The notes below the pieces were generated by a model. That model searched no databases, had not been told where the DNA came from, and saw nothing but the letters and a program-made list of their open reading frames with translations. From Rhodospirillum sp. (GTDB lineage: Bacteria > Pseudomonadota > Alphaproteobacteria > Dongiales > Dongiaceae): 64,000 nucleotides of DNA. Positions 8,348 through 17,248 of the stretch are shown here, one piece after another; position 1 is the first letter of the stretch; every line of letters begins with the position of its first letter. Location: assembly GCA_013822765.1 (NCBI GenBank), contig PNKY01000005.1, forward strand, positions 62,001 through 126,000. Direction: 5' to 3'. A program made the position numbers and the translations under genes.

Positions 8348-10786
8348 CTACATCTTAAGCCGCTCGCCCTTGGGATCGTAGAACGGTTTCAAACTCGCCC
8401 GCGCCGGCACCTTCTTGTCAGCGACCTCGACCTCGAACTTCGAGCCGTCGATCAGCGCCTGGTCGACGCCCTCCGGGTGCTTCACGTAGCCCATGCCGAT
8501 CGCGCACTTTTCCGTGAAGCTGTAGCCGGCAGAGGTGACATAGCCGGCGTTGCGACCATTCATGAAAATGGGCTCGTTGTGATAGAGCAGCGGCTGCGGG
8601 TCCTGGAGCGCGAACTGGACCAGGCGCTTGGTCAACTTTTTGCCCTTCTCCGCCGCCACCGCTTCACGGCCGATAAACGGTACTGACTTGTCCATCGCGC
8701 ACAGGAAGGCGAGGCCTGATTCATGTGGCGTGTCGTCCGGACTGATGTCGTGCCCCCAATGGCGATAGGCCTTCTCCAGGCGCAGGAAGTTCATCGCGTG
8801 CATGCCCGCCGGCTTCAGATCGAACGCCTTCCCCTCTTCCAGCAGCAGGTCGAGCGCGCCCGGCGCATAGTCGCTCGGGATGTAGATCTCCCACCCCAGT
8901 TCGCCGACATAGGAGATGCGCAGCGCCAGGGCCTTGGTCCAGCCGAACTCGATCTCCTTGGCCGAACCAAATGGATAGGCCTCGTTGGAGAGGTCGGCGC
9001 TGGTCAGCTTGCCCAGCAGCTTGCGGCTGTTCGGCCCCATCACGCCCAGCACCGAATAGACGTTGCTTAGGTCTTCCATCTTCACGTCGGCGGCACGCGC
9101 GAAGTGCGTCTTCATATAGTGCCAGTCGCGCGTCGCGGTGGCGACTGCGGTCACCACCAGGAAGCGTTGTTCCGCCAGCTTGGTGACGGTGAGGTCGGCC
9201 TCGATCTTGCCCTTCTTGTTCAGCCACTGGGTATAGGTCGCGCGGCCCTGGCGCGAGACGTCGGCGCAGGAGATACGCTGCAGCTCACGCTCCGCGTCCT
9301 TGCCGGTCACCAGGAACTTGGCGAAGGAACTCTGATCGAAGAAGCCGACATTGCTGCGCACATTGCGGCATTCCTCGCCGCAATACTCGAACCAGTTCTG
9401 CCGGCCGTAGGAGTATTCGTAGACCGGCTTCACGCCTTTCGGCGCGTACCAGTTCGGCCGCTCATAGCCCGCGACCTCGCCGAAGCAGGCGCCGAGCTCG
9501 GTTTCCTTGGCATAGAACGGCGACCTGCGGATGCCACGCGAAGTCTCGAACTGGCGGAACGGCCAGTGCATCGCGTAGAGCAGGCCCAGTGCTTCGGAGA
9601 CGCGCGGCACCAGGAACGACTTGGCGCTGTGATGCGGAGAGAAGCGCCGGATGTCGACATCCCACAGGTCGAACGGCGGCTCGCCCTCCGCGATCCAGTG
9701 CGCCAGCGCCCAGCCGACGCCACCGCCCGACTGGATGCCGATGGAATTGAACCCGGCGGCGACGAAGAAGTTCTTCAGTGTGGGCGCCTCGCCCAGCACA
9801 TAGCGTTGGTCGGCGGTGAAGCTCTCCGGCCCGTTGAAGAACTTGCGGATGCCGACTTTCTCCAGCGACGGCACGCGGTGCATGGCGCCTTCCAGGATCG
9901 GCGCGAAGTGATCGAAGTCCTCCGGCAGCTCGTCGAAGCAGAAATCCTCCGGAATGCCGTCGACGCCCCACGGCTTCGCCTTCGGCTCGAACGCGCCGAG
10001 CAGCAGCTTGCCGGCGTCCTCTTTGTAGTAGGCGCAGGCATCCATGTCGCGCAGTACCGGGAGGTTGGAGGTCATGCCCTCCATCGGCTCGGTCACGATG
10101 TAGAAATGCTCGCAGGCCTGGAGCGGGATGTTGACACCGACTTGCTGGCCGATCGCCTTGGCCCACATGCCGCCGCAATTGACGACGTATTCGCAGGCAA
10201 TCGTGCCCTGGTCGGTCTCGACCCCGGTCACGCGGCCATCCTTGGTGAGCACGCGATTGACCTTGGTATCCTCGAAGATCTTCGCCCCGCCGGTGCGCGC
10301 GCCGCGCGCCAGGGCCATGGTCACGTCGGCGGGATTGCACTTGCCGTCCTTCGGATAGAAGATCGCGCCGATCACGTCATCGACGTTCAGCAACGGCCAC
10401 TTCTTCTTCACGTCCTGCGGGCCGATCTGCTCTGCGATCACGTCGAAACCACGGAGCATCGCCGCGCCGCGCTGGAACTCCTCCCAGCGCTCCTTGTTGG
10501 TCGCGATCGACAGCGAGCCCGGCTGCACGAAGCCGGTCGCCTGCCCCGTCTCTTTCTCGAGGTTGGTGTAGAGGTCGACGGTGTATTTCGCGAGCCGCGT
10601 CAGGTTCGCGGTGTAGAGCGACGCACGCACCAGCCCGGCCGCATGCCAGGTCGTGCCGCTGGTCAGCTTCTTGCGCTCCAGCAGGACCACGTCCTTCCAG
10701 CCGAGCTTGGCCAGATGATAGGCGACGGAACAGCCGGCGATCCCGCCGCCGATGATGACGACCCGCGCCTGCGATGGAAGTGCCAT
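8348..10786 (-). CDS. DMGDH/sarcosine dehydrogenase-like FAD-GcvT protein, first of two paralogs
   Basis: The 812 residues are organised like dimethylglycine and sarcosine dehydrogenases. An N-terminal FAD/DAO domain (VVIIGGGIAGCS at residue 9) is followed by an FAO_M linker and a C-terminal GcvT-like folate-binding domain (ISYVGELGWEIYIP near 640). TTWHAAG, near residue 47, is the region where related enzymes carry covalently bound FAD. The expected reaction is oxidative N-demethylation with transfer of formaldehyde to tetrahydrofolate. It starts 17 bp after its paralog. The exact amine cannot be read from sequence. Confidence 0.9.
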   Translation of the reverse strand: MALPSQARVVIIGGGIAGCSVAYHLAKLGWKDVVLLERKKLTSGTTWHAAGLVRASLYTANLTRLAKYTVDLYTNLEKETGQATGFVQPGSLSIATNKERWEEFQRGAAMLRGFDVIAEQIGPQDVKKKWPLLNVDDVIGAIFYPKDGKCNPADVTMALARGARTGGAKIFEDTKVNRVLTKDGRVTGVETDQGTIACEYVVNCGGMWAKAIGQQVGVNIPLQACEHFYIVTEPMEGMTSNLPVLRDMDACAYYKEDAGKLLLGAFEPKAKPWGVDGIPEDFCFDELPEDFDHFAPILEGAMHRVPSLEKVGIRKFFNGPESFTADQRYVLGEAPTLKNFFVAAGFNSIGIQSGGGVGWALAHWIAEGEPPFDLWDVDIRRFSPHHSAKSFLVPRVSEALGLLYAMHWPFRQFETSRGIRRSPFYAKETELGACFGEVAGYERPNWYAPKGVKPVYEYSYGRQNWFEYCGEECRNVRSNVGFFDQSSFAKFLVTGKDAERELQRISCADVSRQGRATYTQWLNKKGKIEADLTVTKLAEQRFLVVTAVATATRDWHYMKTHFARAADVKMEDLSNVYSVLGVMGPNSRKLLGKLTSADLSNEAYPFGSAKEIEFGWTKALALRISYVGELGWEIYIPSDYAPGALDLLLEEGKAFDLKPAGMHAMNFLRLEKAYRHWGHDISPDDTPHESGLAFLCAMDKSVPFIGREAVAAEKGKKLTKRLVQFALQDPQPLLYHNEPIFMNGRNAGYVTSAGYSFTEKCAIGMGYVKHPEGVDQALIDGSKFEVEVADKKVPARASLKPFYDPKGERLKM

Positions 10787-10803
10787 TGTAGTCCCCTAAC
10801 GTC

Positions 10804-13221
10804 TCAGGCGCGCAGCCGCGCATTGTCCGGATCGAAGATCGGTTCCTGGCTGACCACCGCCTTGCGCCGGTCGCCGAACACCTCGATCTCCAGCGTCTCG
10901 CCGACGTTGGCGAGATCGGTCCGCACATAGGCGAGCGCGATGCTCTTGCCGATGGTGTGGCCGTAGCCGCCGGAGGTGACGAGGCCCACCAGCTCCTCGC
11001 CGCGATAGACCGGCGCGCACGCCGGCGCGTCGCAATCCTTCGCGTCGTCCAGGACCAGCGGCACGAAGCGTTCCTTCGGCCCCTTGCTGCTTTCCTTCAC
11101 CAGGGCGTCGAGACCCCGGAAGGCCGGCTTCTGGAAATCGACGAAGCGATCGAGGCTCGCCATCAGCGGCGTGTATTCGTGGGTCATGTCGCTCTTCCAG
11201 CCGCGATAGACCTTCTCCAGCCGCAGGCTGTCCATCGCATACATGCCGAAGTCGCGGATGTCGAACGCCTTGCCCGCTTCCCACAGCGCGTCATAAATCG
11301 GCACCATCTGTTCCATGGGCACGTGCAGCTCCCAGCCCAGCTCGCCGACATAGTTGACGCGCATCGCCAGCATGCGGGCATAGCCGATCTCGATCTGCCG
11401 CGCAGACAGCCAGGGGAACGCCTTGTTGGAGAGATCCGCCTCGGTGACCTTGGCCAGCACTTCGCGCGACTTCGGCCCGGCGATGATGATCGAGCCATAG
11501 CGCGCCGACAGGTTGTCGATCCGGATTCCGCCACCCTTCGGCATGTGCTTCTCGAGCCAGTCGAGATCGTGCCATTCGGCGGCGGCGGCCGACATCAGGT
11601 AGAACTTGTCGTCGCCCAGCCGCGTGATGGTGAACTCGCTGACGATGCCGCCCTTGTCGTTCAGCATGTAGCTGAGGCTCATGCGGTTCAGCTTCGGCAG
11701 CTTGCCGCAGATCATGCCGTCCAGCCAGTCGTTGGCGCCCTTGCCTTCGATCACCAGCTTGGTGAAGCCGCCGAGGTCAAGAATGCCGACCCGCTCGCGC
11801 ACCGCCTGGCACTCCTCCGCCACGGCTTCGTGCCAGTTGGTGCGGCGGAAGCTCGGCTTGCGCGACGCATCGTCGCCCTTGCGCGGGAACCAGGCCGCGC
11901 GCTCCCAGCCGCCGCGCGCGCAGAACGACGCGCCCTTGGCCTTCAGCTTGTCGTACAGCGCCGTGGTCTTGGCGGGACGTCCGGCTGGCCATTCGTTGGC
12001 CGGGAATGCGATGGCGTATTCGTTCTGGTACAGCTCGACCGCCTTCTCGACCACGTAGCTCTTGGTCGCATAGTCGGTGTAGCGCCGTGGATCGAGGCTC
12101 CAGAAATCCCATTCCGGCTCGCCGTGCGCGATCCACTCGGCCGCGGTCTTGCCGGCGCCGCCGGACTGCGAGATGCCGAACGAGAAGCAGCAGGCCTGGT
12201 AGAAGTTCTGGAGGCCATGCGCCGGACCGATATAAGGATTGCCGTCCGGCGAGTACGGGATCGGGCCGTTGATGACGCGCTGCACGCCGACCGTGCCGAG
12301 CAAGGGCACGCGCTCGATCGCTTTCTCGATGTAGGTCTCCAGCCGGTCCAGCGCGTCGGGCCAGAGCTGGTAGGCGAAGTCGTCGGGAATTCCTTCGAGC
12401 CAATGCGGCGTCGCCTGCCACTCATAGGGGCCGAGCAGCAAGCCGTCGCGCTCCTGGCGCAGATAGTACGAGACGTCGGGGTCGCGCAGCAGCGGCAGCT
12501 TCTCCTTGCGCGCGCTCAGCTCCGGGACCATCTCGGTCACCAGGTACTGGTGCGACATCGAGACGATCGGCATGTACTGCCCGACCATCGCCATGATCTC
12601 GCCCGCGCGATAGCCGGCGGAATTGACCACGATCTCGCAGCGCACGTCGCCCTTGTCGGTCTTCACCAGCCATTCCTTGCCGGCGCGCTCCAGCGCGGTG
12701 ACGCGCGTGAAGCGCTGGATGCGGCAGCCGAGGTCCTTCGCGCCCTTGGCATAGGCCTGCACCAGCTGGCTGGGGTCGATGTCGCCGTCATACGGATCGT
12801 ACAGCGCGCCCATCACGTCGTGCAGCTCGATGAACGGATACTTGTCCTTGACCTCGTTGGACGAGATCACCTCGAACTCGATGCCTTGCGCGCGCGCCAT
12901 CGCCGCGACGTGGCGGTACTCGTCCATGCGCTCCTTGTTGTTGGCGAGGCGGATCGAGCCGGTGATGTGATAGTTGATCGGATAGCCGACCTCGTCGCCC
13001 AGCTTCGCATAGAGCTTGGAGGAATGGCGTTGCGCCTTGATAATGTTCCACGAGGTGGAGAAGTTCGGGACATTGCCCGCCGCGTGCCAGGTCGAGCCGG
13101 AGGTCAGCTCGTTCATCTCCAGCAGCAGGCAATCGGTCCAGCCCATCTTGGCCAGATGATAGAGCGTGCTGCACCCGACAGCCCCGCCACCGATGATGAC
13201 CACGCGCGCGTGATCGGTCAT
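10804..13221 (-). CDS. DMGDH/sarcosine dehydrogenase-like FAD-GcvT protein, second paralog
   Basis: This 805-residue paralog of the downstream gene has the same FAD (VVIIGGGAVGCS, residues 7-18), linker and GcvT (VNYVGELGWELHVP) plan and the flavin-attachment-type motif STWHAAG. Two successive enzymes of this class fit two successive demethylations, for example dimethylglycine to sarcosine to glycine, after a first demethylation by the upstream MttB homolog. That order is inferred from gene context. The start ATG lies 199 bp from the mttB-like stop, and the space between holds repeat copy 2. Confidence 0.9.
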   Translation of the reverse strand: MTDHARVVIIGGGAVGCSTLYHLAKMGWTDCLLLEMNELTSGSTWHAAGNVPNFSTSWNIIKAQRHSSKLYAKLGDEVGYPINYHITGSIRLANNKERMDEYRHVAAMARAQGIEFEVISSNEVKDKYPFIELHDVMGALYDPYDGDIDPSQLVQAYAKGAKDLGCRIQRFTRVTALERAGKEWLVKTDKGDVRCEIVVNSAGYRAGEIMAMVGQYMPIVSMSHQYLVTEMVPELSARKEKLPLLRDPDVSYYLRQERDGLLLGPYEWQATPHWLEGIPDDFAYQLWPDALDRLETYIEKAIERVPLLGTVGVQRVINGPIPYSPDGNPYIGPAHGLQNFYQACCFSFGISQSGGAGKTAAEWIAHGEPEWDFWSLDPRRYTDYATKSYVVEKAVELYQNEYAIAFPANEWPAGRPAKTTALYDKLKAKGASFCARGGWERAAWFPRKGDDASRKPSFRRTNWHEAVAEECQAVRERVGILDLGGFTKLVIEGKGANDWLDGMICGKLPKLNRMSLSYMLNDKGGIVSEFTITRLGDDKFYLMSAAAAEWHDLDWLEKHMPKGGGIRIDNLSARYGSIIIAGPKSREVLAKVTEADLSNKAFPWLSARQIEIGYARMLAMRVNYVGELGWELHVPMEQMVPIYDALWEAGKAFDIRDFGMYAMDSLRLEKVYRGWKSDMTHEYTPLMASLDRFVDFQKPAFRGLDALVKESSKGPKERFVPLVLDDAKDCDAPACAPVYRGEELVGLVTSGGYGHTIGKSIALAYVRTDLANVGETLEIEVFGDRRKAVVSQEPIFDPDNARLRA

Positions 13222-13283
13222 GAATGTCTCCCCGTCTTTCTCTTCTCATAATGCGCTTTGCACATTGCGCTCTTACTCTCAAT

Positions 13284-13388
13284 CGTCATGGTCGTGCTTG
13301 GCACGACGACCATCCACGAGTTTGCCTGCCACCATGCCGACTTGCCCATCGAAACTCGTGGATGGTCGGACCAAGTCCGACCATGACG
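13284..13388. repeat. Structured palindromic repeat, copy 2 (inverted)
   Basis: A 105-bp element with the same CGTCAT/ATGACG ends as copy 1 but in the opposite orientation: its reverse complement aligns with 1053-1154. The right arm is a perfect GGTCGGAC-CAA-GTCCGACC. The left arm is GGTCGTGC-TTG-GCACGAC with a 3-nt GAC duplication before ACC. Stem letters differ from copy 1 but pairing is kept. It lies between the MttB-like gene and the first DMGDH-like gene, so it would form strong hairpins in their shared mRNA. Confidence 0.85.
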
Positions 13389-13420
13389 GTGAGGGCGAAA
13401 GTGGCGAAGCGGGCAGACCC

Positions 13421-14986
13421 CTAAACCTTCGGCCGCATCGCCTCGCGCGGCAGGCGCACCGGCAGCTTGGCACGGATGGCGTCGTCCACCGCGTCCGGCA
13501 CATGGCGCGGATAGTTGCGGTCGAGGATCAGCTTCACCTGCTTCATCGCCTTCTGCACGATGTTGGTCGAGCCGCGCTCCACCCATTCCTTGGGCGAGGT
13601 GCGGTCGCCGACGGTCGGATAGACATAGTCGCGCTGCATCAGGCGCAGCGTCTGGTCGGAGCCGAGATAGTGGCCCGGCCCTTCCAGGCAGACCTTCTTG
13701 ATGGTCTCGAGCGACACCGTCTCGTCATTCACCTCGATGCCGCGGATGGTGCGCTGGGTCGCGCCTAGGATGTCGTTGTCGATGATGATGCTCTCCAGGC
13801 AATAGCCCAAGAGGCTCGCATGCATGCCGGCGGATTCGTAGATCAGGTTGGCGCCCGCATTGCCCACCAGTGCGTGGTTGTAGGCCTTCTCGTAGCCGGC
13901 CTGCGCATCGGGGATCTTGGAATCCGTCATGCCGGAGGCTGTGCCGCCGGTGAAATCATAGAAGTGGAACATCTGCGCGCAGCCGGCCGACAGCAGCGCC
14001 TGCTCCGGCGAGCCGCCCGACATCGCGCCGGTCCTGAGGTCGGAGACGAACGGCCAGGTGCCGAAGATCGCCGGCGCACCGGGCTTCAGCGCATTCACAT
14101 AGATGAGGCCGACCAGGCACTCGGAAACCGCCTGCACGATCGTGCCGGCCAAGGCTGCGGGCGAGGTCGCGCCTGCCTGCGCAGCCGACAGCAGTAGCAC
14201 CGGCATCCCGCCTTCCACCGCCAGCTCCAGGCAACGGCAGGCGTCCTGCGCGAACTTGAGCGGCGGCACGACAAAGCAATTGGACTGGCTGACGAACGGC
14301 CGCGCGCGCCACTTGTCCTCGCCGCCCGCGATCATGTGCAGCATCTCGAGCGAAGCCTGCAGGTGCTTCGCGTCGACCCAGCTCGCGCCTACATGCTTGC
14401 TAGTGCCCATCACGCTGGCGTAGCAGGTGTTGAAATCCATCTCGTACGGATCGGGCAGGTCGCGGCACACCACGGCGCGCTGGAAGAAATGGATGTGCTC
14501 CATCTCGTCGACGATGCGCGCGATGTCGTAGAGGTCCTTGGTCGTGCTCTCGCGGTATTCGCCGGTGATCGGATCGACGATGTGGACCGCCGCGCCGGCG
14601 GTGCCGAAATAGACCTTCTTGCCCCACGGCTCCATGTCGAACTTCGGGTCCTGGCCGTGCAGCGGGAACTTGCGCGCCGCCATGGCGATGGTGTCTTCGA
14701 CCAGCGCGCGTGGGAAAGTGAGGCGCCCGTTGGAGCCGAGCTTGGCGCCGACCCTCGTCATCGCCTCGATGCCGCTCGGGATCGCATCGGCGAAGCCGAT
14801 CTGCTCCAGCACATCGAGCGCCGCCTGGTGGATGCGCTGCTGGTCCGCCTCGCTCAGGGGCTTGAAGTTGCCGCCGTTCATGCCCGGCCAGACCGGACGT
14901 TCATTCAGCGCCAGCGGTGCGGCGCGCAGCGCCCGACGCGCCTCGCGCCCGCCGCGGCGCGCGTTTTCGGCTTGAACGACGCTCAT
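13421..14986 (-). CDS. MttB-family (trimethylamine) methyltransferase, non-pyrrolysine
   Basis: The 521-residue protein belongs to the MttB superfamily (conserved stretches TAGAAVHIVDP, SGMTDSKIPDAQAGYEK and DRTSPKEWVERG). It reads through without any in-frame TAG, so it is of the non-pyrrolysine type; characterised members demethylate quaternary amines such as glycine betaine by transfer to a corrinoid protein. No corrinoid protein (MttC-like) or reactivase gene is seen in the window. The chosen start is the ATG at 14986; a 12-residue extension to 15022 is less likely. It is the first gene of the minus-strand train and is divergent from a LysR gene. Confidence 0.9.
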   Translation of the reverse strand: MSVVQAENARRGGREARRALRAAPLALNERPVWPGMNGGNFKPLSEADQQRIHQAALDVLEQIGFADAIPSGIEAMTRVGAKLGSNGRLTFPRALVEDTIAMAARKFPLHGQDPKFDMEPWGKKVYFGTAGAAVHIVDPITGEYRESTTKDLYDIARIVDEMEHIHFFQRAVVCRDLPDPYEMDFNTCYASVMGTSKHVGASWVDAKHLQASLEMLHMIAGGEDKWRARPFVSQSNCFVVPPLKFAQDACRCLELAVEGGMPVLLLSAAQAGATSPAALAGTIVQAVSECLVGLIYVNALKPGAPAIFGTWPFVSDLRTGAMSGGSPEQALLSAGCAQMFHFYDFTGGTASGMTDSKIPDAQAGYEKAYNHALVGNAGANLIYESAGMHASLLGYCLESIIIDNDILGATQRTIRGIEVNDETVSLETIKKVCLEGPGHYLGSDQTLRLMQRDYVYPTVGDRTSPKEWVERGSTNIVQKAMKQVKLILDRNYPRHVPDAVDDAIRAKLPVRLPREAMRPKV

Positions 14987-15068
14987 TTGATGGCCCTCAC
15001 CCAGAACTTGGACAGGCGCCAATTTTCCCTTGAAAACAATGGGTCAACAAGCGAGACTATTTCACGGT

Positions 15069-15089
15069 TTCATGAACTGGTCTCATGAG
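15069..15089. promoter_or_regulatory. Candidate LysR operator: two palindromes 13 bp apart
   Basis: TTCATGAA (15069-15076) and CTCATGAG (15082-15089) are two 8-bp palindromes with centres 13 bp apart. They are located in the 105-bp space between the divergent mttB-like and lysR starts, almost touching the lysR start codon. This suits autoregulation by the adjacent LysR protein. On the minus strand, TTGACC near 15044-15049 could be a -35 box for the catabolic train. Role inferred from position. Confidence 0.5.
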
Positions 15090-15091
15090 TC

Positions 15092-16009
15092 ATGGCTGGC
15101 CGCGACCTCCCGCCCCTGTCCGCCTTGCGCGCCTTCGAGGCCGCCGCCCGGAATCTCAGCTTCCGGGTCGCGGCGGAGGAGCTTGGCCTCACCCAGTCCG
15201 CCATCTCCCACCAGGTCGCGGCGCTGGAGCAGCATTTCGGCGCCCGGCTGTTCGACCGCGCCGGCCGGCGCATCGCTCTCAGCGAACCGGGCCGCCTGCT
15301 GTTCCCCCTGGTGCGCGACGGCTTCGATCGCCTGACCCAAGGCGCCGACCTGTTGCGTCGCGCCCGCATGACGGACGACCTGCGTGTCCAGGTCTACGTG
15401 ACCGTGGCGGTGCGCTGGCTGATCCCGCGCCTGCACCGCTTCCAGAGCGCCAACCCCAACGTGGTGGTGCGCATCAACACCAGCCACTTCGACTGGGAGT
15501 TCGACCCCGGCATCGCCGACCTCGGCCTGATCTGCACGCCCTCGCCCGATCGCGCCGGGCTGCACTACGACCTGCTGTTCGAGGCCCTGCTGTTCCCGGT
15601 CTGCACGCCCGCCGTGGCGCAAAGCGGCCTCGGCCTGCGTCAGCCCGTCGACTTGGTGAATCACGCGCTGCTGCAGGTCTACACCACCGCCAACGACTGG
15701 CAACTCTGGCTCGACGCCGCCGGCATTCCCAATCTCAAAGGCCGCGCCGCGCCGCAGTTCGATTCCTACCTGCTCGCGATCGAGGCGGCGCTGGACAGCC
15801 AGGGCGTCGCCCTCGCCCCGCATTTCATGGTGGCGGAGGATTTGAAGCTCGGCCGCCTAGTCCGCCCTTTCCCGGTCGAGGTGCGCCAGCCGGCTCGTTG
15901 GTACCTGGTCTGCCCGGCCGAGCGCCGCTCCGAGCGCACCATCGAAGCCTTTCGACTCTGGCTGACGAACGAGGTCGCGGCCGACCCCGCCATGCTCCGC
16001 GCCGTGTAG
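15092..16009 (+). CDS. LysR-family regulator, GcvA type
   Basis: The 305-residue regulator has an N-terminal winged helix-turn-helix (LSALRAFEAAARNLSF, then AAEELGLTQSAISHQVAALE, residues 8-47). A LysR substrate-binding domain follows (residues 90-300). It is divergent from the mttB-like gene with a paired palindrome in between, so it very likely controls the methylated-compound catabolic train and itself. An overlapping frame starting at 15085 lacks similarity to any family. Confidence 0.93.
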   Translation: MAGRDLPPLSALRAFEAAARNLSFRVAAEELGLTQSAISHQVAALEQHFGARLFDRAGRRIALSEPGRLLFPLVRDGFDRLTQGADLLRRARMTDDLRVQVYVTVAVRWLIPRLHRFQSANPNVVVRINTSHFDWEFDPGIADLGLICTPSPDRAGLHYDLLFEALLFPVCTPAVAQSGLGLRQPVDLVNHALLQVYTTANDWQLWLDAAGIPNLKGRAAPQFDSYLLAIEAALDSQGVALAPHFMVAEDLKLGRLVRPFPVEVRQPARWYLVCPAERRSERTIEAFRLWLTNEVAADPAMLRAV

Positions 16010-16111
16010 AAATTTACGAGGCAACTCAGCTAGATGGCCGGATACGAGTCGCTCTGCCCTTGCAAAAACCCTGCCGTTTCCATAGCTTCGCGCTCGGTTT
16101 CCGGTGGCCGG

Positions 16112-16188
16112 CGGGGTGTAGCTCAGCCTGGTAGAGTACCTGCTTTGGGAGCAGGGTGTCGCTGGTTCGAATCCAGTCACCCCGACCA
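16112..16188 (+). tRNA. tRNA-Pro(TGG)
   Basis: A 77-nt cloverleaf with acceptor stem CGGGGTG/CACCCCG, D-arm GTAGCTCAGCCTGGTAGAG, anticodon stem CCTGC/GCAGG enclosing loop TTTGGGA (anticodon TGG), and T-arm GGTTCGAATCC. CCA is encoded. It lies between the LysR gene and the NDUFS4-like gene. Confidence 0.97.
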
Positions 16189-16234
16189 TCCGGAGAGACA
16201 GGCGTTACAGCGTCAGGGTTCTGGGGAGTTTTGA

Positions 16235-16540
16235 ATGCAGGTGCGGATCTATCAGCCAGCGCGCAACGCGATGCAGTCGGGCAAGGCCGGGACCAGGCAG
16301 TGGGTGCTGGAGTTCGTCTCGCCCGCGAAGCGCGAGGCCGACCCGCTGATGGGCTGGACCTCCTCCGACAACACGCGCCAGCAGGTGCTGCTGAAGTTCG
16401 ACACCAAGGAAGAAGCGATCGCCTACGCGCAGCGCGAAGGCTACGCCTACGTGGTCGAGGAGCCGAAGGCGAAGCGCCTGCAGACCAGAGCCTACGCCGA
16501 CAATTTCAAGTATGATCGCGTCGGCCGCTGGACACACTGA
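16235..16540 (+). CDS. NDUFS4-like complex I accessory subunit
   Basis: The 101-residue protein matches the ETC complex I subunit conserved region (bacterial counterpart of mitochondrial NDUFS4, 18 kDa). Recognisable stretches are ARNAMQSGKAGTRQWVLEF, LMGWTSSDNTRQQV, AIAYAQREGYAYVV and the C-terminal YADNFKYDRVGRWTH. It docks on the peripheral arm of NADH:ubiquinone oxidoreductase in alphaproteobacteria. A GGGGAG ribosome site precedes the ATG. It sits alone between two tRNA genes, away from any nuo operon. Confidence 0.92.
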   Translation: MQVRIYQPARNAMQSGKAGTRQWVLEFVSPAKREADPLMGWTSSDNTRQQVLLKFDTKEEAIAYAQREGYAYVVEEPKAKRLQTRAYADNFKYDRVGRWTH

Positions 16541-16555
16541 AGCGGCGCCGGGTTA

Positions 16556-16632
16556 GACCCCGTAGCTCAGTTGGATAGAGCAGCTGCCTTCTAAGCAGCA
16601 GGTCACTGGTTCGAATCCAGTCGGGGTCGCCA
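16556..16632 (+). tRNA. tRNA-Arg(TCT)
   Basis: A 77-nt cloverleaf: acceptor GACCCCG/CGGGGTC, D-arm GTAGCTCAGTTGGATAGAGC, anticodon stem GCTGC/GCAGC with loop CTTCTAA (anticodon TCT), T-arm GGTTCGAATCC and encoded CCA. The gene starts 16 bp after the NDUFS4-like stop. Confidence 0.97.
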
Positions 16633-16728
16633 TTGTAGGGACTGACGACCGAAGGGCGTCTCGCTTGGTGCGTCGCTAGCGAGCGCGGAATTGATCACGT
16701 CGACGCTCACATTAGGACGGAGTGCGTT

Positions 16729-16998
16729 ATGGGCTGGATTCTCACGATCATTATCGGCGGTGTCCTGGGCTGGCTCGCCAGCAAGGTGATGAAGACGGAC
16801 GCCCAGCAGGGGATCATCTTGAACATCGTGGTCGGCGTCGTTGGGGCGGCGTTGGCTGGCTTCCTGCTCTCGCCGCTGCTTGGCATTCCGACGATCAACG
16901 CGGCCAACTTCTCGATCGGCGGCTTGCTGATCTCCTTCCTTGGCGCGCTCATCCTGCTGGCGATCGTCAATTTCTTCCGTCGCGGTCGCGTTCGCTGA
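16729..16998 (+). CDS. GlsB/YeaQ/YmgE family small membrane protein
   Basis: The 89-residue protein has three predicted membrane segments (residues 3-18, 27-50 and 62-84), a lysine-bearing loop (KVMKTDAQQG) and a basic end. The family is linked to general and envelope stress but its molecular role is not settled. A GGACGGAG ribosome site precedes the start, and a strong hairpin follows 36 bp after the stop, so it is probably transcribed alone. Confidence 0.9.
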   Translation: MGWILTIIIGGVLGWLASKVMKTDAQQGIILNIVVGVVGAALAGFLLSPLLGIPTINAANFSIGGLLISFLGALILLAIVNFFRRGRVR

Positions 16999-17034
16999 CA
17001 GGGCGTGCTGGCCACCGATAGCTCAAGATAGATA

Positions 17035-17062
17035 AGACCCCGCCAGATACATGGCGGGGTCT
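17035..17062 (+). terminator. Terminator-like hairpin
   Basis: Perfect 10-bp stem AGACCCCGCC/GGCGGGGTCT around the 8-nt loop AGATACAT, just after the GlsB-like gene. There is no T-tract behind it, so it may end transcription poorly or protect the 3' end. Confidence 0.6.
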
Positions 17063-17248
17063 GGAAGCGGTCAGCGATAGATCGCATCGCTTTCGGTCGC
17101 CTCGGCCGATCCTGGCGGAACAATCATTCAATCATCCACCAACCAGCGCACACGCCTCACGATGAGCGCCGCGGAACCTTGAGCGCCCCAGCTCATTGCA
17201 TCGAGGTCCAGACTCCCAGCCGGGACGCGCATCAAGGGGACGGACCTG

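Noticed and set aside
9104..10930. Long plus-strand frame of 608 residues opposite the DMGDH-like gene
   Set aside because: It is the antisense of a clear gene with full domains and has no motifs of its own; long shadows are normal in GC-rich DNA.
10957..13251. 764-residue frame opposite the second DMGDH-like gene
   Set aside because: Antisense shadow with an Arg/His-rich composition and no recognisable domain.
13421..14986. Pyrrolysine-containing MttB
   Set aside because: There is no in-frame TAG and no pylT or pylS-like gene in the window.
14987..15091. Glycine riboswitch before the methylated-amine train
   Set aside because: The 105-bp space is too short and shows no aptamer-like double structure; it holds LysR-type dyads.
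16112..16632. Genomic island between tRNA-Pro and tRNA-Arg
   Set aside because: The single gene between them is a conserved complex I subunit; no integrase or attachment repeats are seen.
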